A DNA stretch of 64,000 nucleotides from Entonaema liquescens (Eukaryota > Ascomycota > Sordariomycetes > Xylariales > Xylariaceae): positions 1,054,001-1,118,000 of the forward strand of contig CADCSX010000012.1 in the NCBI GenBank assembly GCA_902805475.1, written 5' to 3'. The notes beneath the pieces were generated by a model. The model saw only the letters and a program-made list of their open reading frames with translations. It was not told the DNA's origin and did not search any database. Position numbers and translations under genes: made by a program. Shown piece after piece: positions 24,101 to 33,495 of the stretch. The stretch's first letter is position 1, and each line of letters opens with the position of its first letter.

Positions 24101-25604
24101 ATTTAATAATTTAATTATTAATTAACTTTATATAATTTTTTATAAATATATTATTTAAATTTATTTAATTTTAATATTACCATAAAATATGGTTAAATTT
24201 ATAAAATGATTTATAAAAATGTAAATATTAATATAAATTGTATATTTATTAAAAACGAAGAAATTAAAATTTTTAATATTTTTGGAATTAAGATTAAAAT
24301 AATTAACGTTTTTAATTTTAAAAGATTTTTTATTATTATTGTTAATGTTATTATTATTATTATTATTATTATTAACGTTATTAATATTATTAATTTAAAA
24401 AATTTAACCGATAATTTAAATTAAAGTTATTATAACGGTTATAAATTAAATATTAAAATTTAAATATTATTAAACTTAATTATTATTTTTATTATTTGAA
24501 ATTATTATAAATTGCGATTTAATAAATTATAATTAAGTCATGGTTTAAAGATATTTAATTAATTTAAATTTATTAAAAAAAATATATAACGTTTTAATTA
24601 TAAAAAATGATTATTTAATTGATAATAATTAAGTAAATAATATTATAAGAATTTAAATAATATTTAATATTTTTAAAAATTATCCCATAAATAATATAAA
24701 AAATTATTTTAATAAAAATTTAAATTTATTATTTAATAATTTTTATATAATTAAAAAATAAAATATTTAAAAGTTATTTAAAATACAATTTAATTGTTTA
24801 AAAAATAAGTTTAAAAAATCGAAATATTATAGTTTTAATAAAGTAAATATTAATAATTTAATAAAAAACGATAATGTAAATGTTTTTAATAAATTGGAAA
24901 ATGGTTTTAAATAATATTTTTAATATTTCTTTTTTTAACGACGTAAAAAAATAAAAAATAATTTAAAAAATTTAACCCATTTAATTAAATAAATAACGTT
25001 AATATTATTTAATAAATTTAAAGTTTTATAAATAAAGTTTTAAAAAAATAAAAAATTATTAATAGTTTTTTAAAAAAATTACGAATTTATAATAAAAATA
25101 ATAAAATAAATAAAAAAAATATTAACGTTAAAAATTAATATTATATTAAAATAGTAAGTTTTGTAAAATTGAAATAATTATTTTACTTATAATAATGTTT
25201 AAAATAATGATATAAAAAATTATAAAATAATAAAAATAATAAAATTAAAAAAAATTAATTTTTAAATTATATTAATCGGAAAAAAAATAAAAAAAAAAAG
25301 AAAAATAATATTTTAGTTAAATAATGGTTTAATATTTACAAAATAAAAATAATAATTAATAACATCGTTATTTAATAAATTATTAATATAATTTGTTAAA
25401 AAAAATAAATAAACGATTATTAAAATGGTTTTTAAAATGGTTTTTTTTAATTTTTAAAGTTTAATAAAATCGTTCGAAGTTATTAATAATATAATAAAAA
25501 AAGAAATAATTTTAAAATAAAAATAATGGTTTTTATAATATTAATAATTTTAATTTATTAAATATAATAATTTTAAAAATAATAAAATGGAATGGAATTA
25601 TTAA

Positions 25605-25748
25605 TTATTATAAAATGATTAAATTTAAAATTTTAAAATTATATAAATGAAATATTTAAAAGAAAATTTAACTTTAAGAAAATATTAAATATATGTGGGT
25701 ATTAATTTAATAAATCCGGTGGATTTTTCCACGATAAATTTTGTAACA
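25605..25748 (+). repeat. Right direct repeat (putative 3' LTR remnant)
   Basis: Pairs with 17985-18130. Here the outer (right) half keeps C and G (AATCCGGTGGATTTTTCCAC, containing a GTGG/CCAC inverted repeat), while its inner (left) half is converted to A/T. A TATAAATG word within both copies could be an old promoter element. Confidence 0.8.
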
Positions 25749-26620
25749 TGGAATTTAAACTTTTAAAATACAAACAATATTTAAATATTATATAATTACA
25801 ATTTATAAATAAAAAAACCGCACATTTCATTATTATATATTTATATTTTAAACTTTTATAACTTTATAATTAAAATAAATAAAAATATTTTATTTTTTAT
25901 TATTATTTATTTAATGGAATTTTAATATAAATATAAATTTTAAATAATTTATTTTTATTATATTATATGTTAAATAATAAATATAAAATATTATGTTTTT
26001 ATATAAATATATTTTAATTTTACGTTTTAATTATTAAATTATAATAAAAAATAAAAATATTAATAATTAATTTAAGTATTTATTTAATTAAAATTGAAGA
26101 TTTTATATTTTTATTAATTAAATTAATTATATTAAAAATTTTTAAAAACGTTGACTTTTGTTAAAAATCGTGATTTTTTCTATATATTTCACAAAACTTA
26201 CGTTTTTTAAAAATTTACTATTATATGAAATTAAATTATAAAAATATATAATTAATATATTTTAATATTTAAAAAATTAAAATTATATAAATTAAATAAA
26301 AATAAATTAAAACTAATTTTTTATATTTTTAAAATAATTTTTAAAATATTTAATAATATATTATATTAAGTTCGATTTTTTACATTTTTAATTTTAATTT
26401 TTAAAATAAATAAAAATTATAAATAAATAAAATTTCGAAATTAAATTATATATTATATATAAAGTTTATTTATATATGTAAAAATAAAAACATGATATTT
26501 AAATTAATTTAATTATATAAAAATTAAAATGTTCGGTTTTTTTGTTTTTTTATTATATGTGTATTTATAATAAATATAACTATGTAACTTTTAAAACATG
26601 CAGTTGCATGATTTATCTTC
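25749..26620. other. AT-rich flank right of the repeat
   Basis: A further 0.87 kb of AT-rich DNA, less completely stripped of C and G than the element to its left (for example CCGCACATTTC at 25819). It ends abruptly around 26600-26625, where normal composition returns. It may be RIP spreading into flanking DNA, or a piece of a second decayed repeat. No gene is seen. Confidence 0.6.
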
Positions 26621-27166
26621 TCTTATTTATTAATTTATTCTATTCCCTTTGTAATTCTCACAATAGGTTAAGTAGGTATATGCTAGAAACAGCTGGATGT
26701 ACCTAATGCAATCAACCATAAGCCTTTACATTCCGAACCCTTCCAAGAATGTTCTCGGGGTACACGAAGCATCAGCCGCATACGGCTTCCCTACAATACA
26801 CCCTGTAGATATGCCCACTTATTCATTCTTTGCGAGCAAACTGGGAAGCATCCCCCCTAAATAATACGAATGAATCCGAACCCGGTTATGGGCGCCAGCA
26901 CAACCGCCAAGTGTAAACCTGACCTAACTTCACTCATTAACTTTTCTATCCTTTCGCGAATTAAGAAATAGCATTCAGTACTAAATGCATAGCTGAAACA
27001 AACGGTCATCTAATACCCAGGATCCTACCTAACGTATTTACCTAAAACTCATTACAACACACAAGCGCTTACGGTTTTATTCAACCCGGCGAGAAAGCTA
27101 GTTGAATTTATTAGAATTAGAACAGAGAGAGGAAGGGCATCTCTGTTATTTACTACTGTAGCTGCT
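26621..27166. other. Promoter region of the ZUFSP gene
   Basis: Normal-composition DNA between the AT block and the ZUFSP start. No gene is recognised. Any regulatory sites would lie within about 550 bp of the AT-rich block. Confidence 0.5.
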
Positions 27167-29173
27167 ATGTCGGGTGTTTTTAACTGCCCATTTTGCGGCT
27201 ACAAGGATACTGTCGAATACAGCATCTTGCTTGTAAGTCCCATAACCATAACCCCCGTCATCCTCTCATGTCCAAGAGACGGCGACAACTACCGTCTTTT
27301 CTTCGGGTGCTCATGCGCGTCTCGCAGCATCTAGAGGTCCACCATAGCGAGGGGAAATCACCGTTCGTTGCAGATGAAGAGCAGACCGCTGCTGCAGCTG
27401 CAGCAAGACCGCGGGTGGAGGCCACGGTCTCCAAGGAGGAGCTTACCGAGTACTACCAATGTCCCGTTAAGAACTGCGGCGAGATCTTGCACTTGGCTAG
27501 ACTGGACGACCACCTCGAATTACACATTGCGGAGCAAGCCGGGGACACTCCTGAGGGATCGAGTGCAGGCGAGCTAGACAACGGCTCGCAATATTCTGCC
27601 ATGCAGGCTCCGACTGCTGTTGCCGGCCCTAGCCGGGCCAAGCCCGGTGTATCGGCCGGGGCTGTCCCGAACGGGCTGCCGCCCAACACGACCGCAGACT
27701 TTCAGATTAAATCATCGAAACCTGTCAGGAGACTTGGGGTAAGCTTCTATTGGATCTATGATTTATTATTCGTGCCCCTAAATAAATAAGATACGTATTA
27801 AGATTTGTGAATATTATTTTAACGTGCATTTAGAAAAAAGAACTCGGCGCGTACTATAACGAGGAGAGAATGCCACGCTGGCTCGAGGATTTACTGAAGA
27901 AGCGCGGATACAAGAGCTCGAAAGGTTAACTTCTCCCCAACTTGTTATGGTTCTTGGGTTTTGCATATCAGCTCACAAGATCTAGGCGTGATACCTGTGC
28001 TCGCACAGCTGCTCCACCAGAATAAATACACGCAATACGCATATCTCTGCCATCCAGAAACACAACATATATCCAAACTTAGAAACGAGGGTACGATTAT
28101 CCCATACTTATATAACCCTTCTTATATAAATAACTATAAGCCGCCCTACTAACACCGACCGGTCCAGGTAGCTTCTGCGGTTACAGAAACATCCAGATGC
28201 TAATATCGTATATCGTTAATACGGGCGCGCCAGGTGCCGCGGCCTTCAAAAACACCATCCCGAGTATCTTCCAGATCCAGGACCTCGTCGAGAAAGCCTG
28301 GGACCAGGGTATCCACGAGGACGGCCGGATAGAACTCGGCTCCCTGAGGGGCACTCGTAAATATATCGGAACACCCGAGGTGAGTTGACCGTTTTATTGC
28401 TATTGCTTAAGTTTTATGGGAGATGGTGGACTATACAGTTCCATATATACAAACTGTTCAAACTAACCAATGAGTTTCTTATTTAGGCCCAGACATTGCT
28501 TGCAAGTTTAGGCATACAGTAAGTCCTTATCGCTCTTGCTCTTATACTCGACGAGGTCCATATACACGCATATATTCTTCTCGAGCTTACGTGCTAACGT
28601 AGCACTCTACCTTCCCGCTAGATGGGATATGCAGACTTTAAGAATCTACAGGAGAGCCGCCCTCTACTTCGGAGAATAGGATGTACGATGCCGTAGAGGA
28701 ATACTTCGCGACAGCGCCGGACGTCAACCGGCAAAGCAAGGTGCGCACCACGAGGAGACCGCCGATTTACTTACAGCATCAGGGTAAGCCCCAGCACCCT
28801 CTTCCTCCTCTACAGCCCAAAATTACTAACAACTTCCCAACCGCAAGGCCACTCCATGACTATCATCGGAATCGAACGCCAGCCCAGCGGCAACCGCAAC
28901 CTGCTCGTCTTCGACCCGTCCTACGCGGACCCGACAAACATCACGCGGCACATCGACGGCGCGAGGCCCGTCGATCACAGCCACCCGGATCGCGCGCTGA
29001 GGCTCTACCGCCGCGGCCCTAGGTACCTCGGCAAGTACCACGCTTTTGAACTCATGAGGTATGTACACTGTCTGTTAAACCCACGCGATGCGCGTGGCGC
29101 TTTGCCTTTCCCGTGGTTACGAGTCCTGGGCTTACGCTTACGCATGCTTCCCGTGTCTAGGCTGAAACAATAA
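27167..29173 (+). CDS. ZUFSP/ZUP1-type deubiquitinase (peptidase C78) with zinc fingers
   Basis: Cysteine protease of family C78; the human member ZUP1 cleaves K63-linked ubiquitin chains in genome maintenance. Nine exons: 27167-27232, 27328-27738, 27834-27924, 27980-28090, 28168-28379, 28487-28518, 28680-28783, 28848-29058, 29161-29173; 1251 nt, 416 aa. C2H2 fingers: residues 7-28 (CPFCGY...HLEVHH) and 67-88 (CPVKNC...HLELH). The catalytic domain has GSFCGYRNIQML (Cys ~230) and LQHQGHSMTIIGIE (oxyanion Gln ~340, His ~344), with LLVFDPS (Asp ~365). The His-to-Asp spacing of 21 and Gln-to-His of 4 match human ZUP1. Weak points: the 161-bp intron 28519-28679 (acceptor GAATAG) might hide a further exon or a frameshift, intron 3 has a GTTAAC donor, and the last exon is 13 nt. 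Confidence 0.87.
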
Positions 29174-29599
29174 TATCATCTTCCAACTAAGAATTTTTTT
29201 GCTCGGTCGCGTGACCAAACCAACTACCTGATCCCGGCACGGCCAGACTCTTTTTTATACATAAGCACCTAGTCGGATATCTTCGGCGTCTAAGGGGGCG
29301 GGTCGGGTTGTAACGGAGGTTTAGATGTAGCCAGGAGGCGTCAAGTAAACATGCAAGTGTTTTAATACTGATACTGACATCGACATCGACGATTGAGGCG
29401 CTCGGCGAAGCTTAGAAATGTACATGTATTTTATTGTTTTATTCTATTTATTACCCTTCCGTAACCGAGCCGTGGCTTTCCCTGCACCGCACGTGGGTAT
29501 GTGTGTCTAGGTATGTGATGACAGGCATGTTTATGTATGATAACCATGTGAAAAACTCACAGGTTGCCCAAGTTAGTTGTGTTGCTTCCCAGGCCTCCC
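29174..29599. other. Convergent 3' gap ZUFSP/ITPase
   Basis: 426 bp between two convergent stop codons. Nothing coding is recognised. Confidence 0.55.
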
Positions 29600-30623
29600 T
29601 TACGCCTTCATGCCGCCGCTCTCGATCCAAACCCGCAGCTTCTCGAGAGCCTTGAAGCGGTGCGAGATCTTGTTCTTGGCGGCCTTGTCCATCTCGGCGT
29701 AGCTAGTGTCGGTGCTGTTAGTTTTCATCCTTTTTATTTTTTTCCCCGTTGTTTCTTTTATAACATTATATAACTATAATAGTAAGAAAGGAAAGGGGAA
29801 GCAAGTACTTACGTCTGGCCGTCATACTCGAAGACTGGATCCCAGCCTAACAACCGGGTGATTGGGTTAGTTAATTACTCATCTTATCGAAAATCCGATA
29901 CGGCTTAGCTAGCTACTTGAAGCCAAGAAAGCAAGCAAGTAAGAAAGAAAGAAAGAGACATACCAAAGGTCGTGGGGCCCCGCGGAGGCACGATCTTGCC
30001 CTGGGTGCGGCCCTGGAACAGCAGGACGTCCTCGCCGGGGCCCCGGCAGAAGCCGAAGGTGGCGACGGCCTCGGCGGACTTGTCGTCGTAGGCGGCGAGG
30101 AGGTTGTTGAGGCCGGCGTGGCCGATGGATTGCATGAACCATTTTCTGCGGGTTTCGTCAGTTATTTTTTTTTTTTTCCTTCTTTCTTCCTTTATATATA
30201 TATATATATATCTTATGCCTTTATAAAAATCGATGCCATATATACACACTCTCTCTCTATCTCTCTCTCATATGAGAGACAGACGAATGGGAGTGATTAC
30301 GACGGAAAGATAGGGGGGAAAGGAAAGGAAAGAAGAGAAAGGAAAGAAAAGAAAAGAAAAGAAAAGAAAACGTACATGTACGGCCCCGGCAGGCCGTTCA
30401 GGGCGCTGAAGCACAGGCACGTGTCCTCGACGAGGACGGGGCCGGCGATCGCGGCGGCGGCGGCGCGGCACTTCTCCGTCGTCACGTCCTCGAGGGAGCC
30501 CTGGATCTCGGGCAGGTCGAGGGGCTGGTTGCGGACGGCGATGCCGGCGGGCTCGAGGATGGCGCGCACCTCGGCGAGCTTGTTGGCGTTGCCGGTTATG
30601 AAGTTGAGGACGGGGGCGGACAT
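29600..30623 (-). CDS. HAM1: Inosine triphosphate pyrophosphatase (HAM1/ITPase)
   Basis: Hydrolyses ITP, dITP and XTP to monophosphates, cleansing the nucleotide pool of deaminated purines. Exons 30623-30376, 30145-29964, 29846-29813, 29702-29600; 567 nt, 188 aa. Signature blocks: FITGNANKLAEVRAIL, the metal-binding VLVEDTCLCF, NGLPGPYIKWFM across intron 1, GRTQGKIVPPRGPTTFGWDP across intron 2, and KNKISHRFKALEKL near the end. Start: MSAPVLNF at 30623 matches the family. An upstream in-frame ATG at 30683 would add 20 unconserved residues. Intron 1 (30375-30146, 230 bp) is unusually long and full of simple repeats. Base composition of the exons is distinctly GC-rich. Confidence 0.95.
30188..30371. 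repeat. Microsatellites inside ITPase intron 1
   Basis: A TA repeat (about 30193-30211), CT repeats (about 30248-30269) and a ~70-nt homopurine tract ending in GAAAA repeats (about 30299-30370) follow one another within one intron of the ITPase gene. Confidence 0.85.
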
Positions 30624-31432
30624 GATGATGTCTGCGGTATATCTGACTAAACCTAGTGTCTGTATAGACGGGTGAGATTGCAAGTATGGAATATCTATCT
30701 AAGTGAGAAAGATAGATATGTGGAAAAGAATATCTGCTCAGAAAACTAAAAAGTAAAAAGTGTAGTGGATGGGTATATAATTCAATGTGAACCTAATATG
30801 ATATATTCTAACAAGAACAAAGTCCAAAACCTCTTTATGCGGAAGCCCGTTCGTTTTATATAGTCTCAATAGAACAGAGCAAAAGGTAGGAAAAAAAAAA
30901 AGAATAATGGTTCAGGTGTGACGCACCGGCGACATGCAGAACTAGTGGTACGGCAAACTACCTAAAAGTGAAGTGGTGCATTTCATTTTTTTAGCTGAGG
31001 CTAAAAGTTTTGACGTTGCGGCCTTTTGGTGCCGTCTCATTGGCGGAGAGCCGTTTGGTTTGGTTATAAAGACCAACCTTGGGTTCAGCCCAACGGGGCG
31101 GAGCCCTTTGATGCATAGAATGGTAAATATTCTAGACTATATTAAAGATATTATAATTTTTACATATGTTGGTTGTCGGTGAGATATTAGATAGGAAGGG
31201 ATGTATTTTGCAGTGTGCATTGAATGCTGTGGTTTGAGCTAGGTTGGATAAGTTGAATACGGAATTATAACACATAATTACTTATGTGACGATTATCCCT
31301 TCACTTATACTTCAATTTATACTTGACATCTATAAACATCAAGTAGAAGATAGGTATCATATCATAGAGATCGAAAAAAAAAACAATGAATAACGGGTAT
31401 CTCATCACATTCACCAAATAAATACGCACCCC
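30624..31432. other. Intergenic region ITPase to FAP7
   Basis: ITPase promoter side and FAP7 3' side, both genes on the minus strand. No gene is supported. The 31000-31180 part contains short inverted words such as GGTTTGGTTATAAAGACCAACC, but no clear element. Confidence 0.5.
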
Positions 31433-32238
31433 CTACTCTCCCCCATCCTCAGCGTGGTCTTTCTTCCACTGCTTGATCCACGCCTCGATGCGATCGACAT
31501 TACTCTCCATCTCGTCAGTTGAATTGCTCGTGAGTTCCACTACGATCTGCTCGTCGTAGCTATCTCGCGCCTCTTGCAATAACACTTCCATGATCTCCGA
31601 GTCTAGATTCTCTTGCAGCTTTGCTTCGGGGTATTTCCTGTTTCCATCAGCATCGAAAAGGGATGAGAAAGATGTATGATGGAAGAGGGGTTTACCTTGC
31701 TGATAACCTGTCGTATAGCGTGCTTGAGTCTACCCGTAACACAACTACCAGGTCAACCCAGCTTTCAGGGAAGATCTCGCACCCATGCCAGTCTATGATG
31801 TAGCCGCCGGCCTTGATATTATCTTCTTCCAACGCGTCGAGTAACTGCAGTCTCAATTAGCTATCACTCGTTACTCATAGTCTTTTCATATCCGCCCTCG
31901 TCTCATCTCATCTTCATAACCACATTCTCCGTCCTCATCAAGTCATCAACTCTCACACGCGCGTAACATACCACCATATTTCCCCAACTTTTCCCCAACA
32001 AAACAGTAAGGGAACTCTCAGGAAACCAAGTACGGGAATACTCTGCAACACTCACCTTATCCTCATCCACAATCCAGCTCTTAAACTCCTCATCCCACCC
32101 CTCGTGACACCCCTTATCCTTCACCACCTGGTTCACCGAGACGTGCCGCAGCCCCGTCCTCTCCGCCAGCGCCTCCGCGTGTGTCGTCTTGCCGACGCCC
32201 GGCGTCCCCGTGATGATGATGTTCGGGTCGGTGCGCAT
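31433..32238 (-). CDS. FAP7: FAP7 (hCINAP) nuclear adenylate kinase/ATPase
   Basis: Atypical adenylate kinase that assists late 40S subunit maturation (Rps14 binding, 20S pre-rRNA cleavage at site D). Exons 32238-32056, 31844-31696, 31637-31433; 537 nt, 178 aa. The P-loop TGTPGVGKTTHAE lies near residues 10-22, followed by HVSVNQVVKDK. DWHGCEIFPE and VVLRVDSSTLYDRLSAR follow in exon 2, then KYPEAKLQENLDSEIMEVLL in exon 3. The second intron is short, but the first is 211 bp. The start is the ATG before RTDPNIIITG; an upstream in-frame extension is Lys/Arg-rich and not family-like. A homopyrimidine tract lies just 5' of the start. Confidence 0.94.
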
Positions 32239-33495
32239 TTTCTCTTCTCCTTTTTTTTTTCTTTCCCCTCTCCTCTGATCCCCCGGACGAAAAGTTTTTT
32301 CTTTTTTCTTATCTTCTCTTCTCTTCTCCACCCGGCCCAGGTTTGAACTAGGTACGAGCGAGGGGGTTTTGTAATATGTGTGTATGTGGTGACTTGCTAT
32401 CAACCAGGAGACACACTCACTCAATTACAGAAAAAAAAGGATATATAAAAAAACCCAGGATTAAAAATCGACAGGTGAGAGATCCAACCGATCAGAACAG
32501 ACGTAAGCTCGTTCAGTTGGGCTCTTGGAAATCCGATAGTGTAATAAGGTTGCTAATAAATTTCGTCGATGGCACAAACTACGTACCCTCCCTTAGGTTC
32601 AAATCTTTATAGCCAAAACCTTCTTCACTTGGCAGATTTTTTATTTTTAAGCGGGTCACGTGCGGTGCACCGTCGAATCAGACCCCCCTCCCCCCTTTAA
32701 GTACAACAACCACTTACTCACCTTATCATCCACTTATCCCCTAAACACCATTCAACATCAACTCGCGATCTTTTCACGACACCTAGAAAAAATAAACATT
32801 CAGATACAATTTTAGTATTGAATTGGAATTGGAATTGGAATTGAGATTGATAGATGGTTCATGGACATTATCTCGTAATTCGGATACGTAGTACGTAGTT
32901 GGGTAGGCAGTAGGTAGTAGTAGTAGTTGGTAGTTTTGAGCGTGGAGAGACAGAAAAATAAAAAGGGAATGCTACCTCCCTCGAGACTAAGAAGAAAGGA
33001 AACCAGATGCAGTCATCTCTTCTTCGTCTCGTCAGCAGCATGTTCAAATCCATCCACCTTAGCTAGATGCTACAGTATCACGTCTCGTCTCTTCTCTTTC
33101 TCTCTTTTGGTATACACTCTCCTTTCCTCTCCTGGCCCTCCCGCCAGAGGAAGACCAGGAAACCGATGCCGGTCTAAATTCATCATAAAATAATAAAGGC
33201 AGCTTTGCATGCATTCGTCATTAAAAACGCCCCCAGTCCGTACGAGCCTTTCTAGTTCAATCATGCCTTGATATCCATTAAAATGTGTACCTTGGCTCGT
33301 CCGACCGTCGCGTCTCCCATGCGGCTATCAAATGGGACTCAAGGCTGCCGGCTGCCTCGGCCCTCATTGTGAACCGTCTATCATGACATGTTCGCCCCCG
33401 TGCCTCTATCCGCCTGGTCCACGCCACATTCTTGCTGTTATGGGAAGACGTGGCATCTTAGTTCTGGCGGGTCGCAAGTTGTCCGCACTGCGGTT
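32239..33495. other. Intergenic region FAP7 to myosin V
   Basis: Contains a (AATTGG)n tandem repeat at about 32821-32843 and TAG/TAC-rich microsatellite DNA near 32885-32935. No gene is supported. The right end is the myosin V 3' flank. Confidence 0.55.

Larger units (their letters stand above)
17985..25748. mobile_element. RIP-destroyed repeat element, probably an LTR retrotransposon
   Basis: Almost pure A/T for nearly 8 kb, with sharp edges against normal-composition genes. It is bounded by two direct repeats of about 140 bp in the same orientation, offset by exactly 7620 bp through most of their length. Differences between the copies are mostly C/T and G/A transitions, as RIP produces in fungal duplications. 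Repeat ends can be read as TG...CA (TGGAATAATT at 17991; TTTTGTAACA ending at 25748), as in LTRs. No target-site duplication is clear, although CATGGAAT occurs at both outer ends (17989 and 25747). No reverse-transcriptase or other protein motif survives; the only open frame, 24206-24424, is Ile/Asn-rich noise. The element class is therefore inference; RIP decay is well supported by composition. Confidence 0.75.

Noticed and set aside
24206..24424. 72-codon open frame inside the AT-rich block
   Set aside because: Composed almost entirely of Ile, Asn, Lys and Phe, as expected from A/T-only DNA; no motif, no splice context.
17985..26620. AT-rich block as a mitochondrial DNA insertion or a centromere
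   Set aside because: Too extreme in A/T and without mitochondrial genes or tRNAs; its bounded direct repeats and transition-type differences fit RIP of one element. At under 9 kb it is short for a centromere, though I cannot exclude a heterochromatic role.
30973..31182. Possible MITE or tRNA-like segment between ITPase and FAP7
   Set aside because: Some short inverted words, but no terminal inverted repeats with target duplication and no cloverleaf with A and B boxes.
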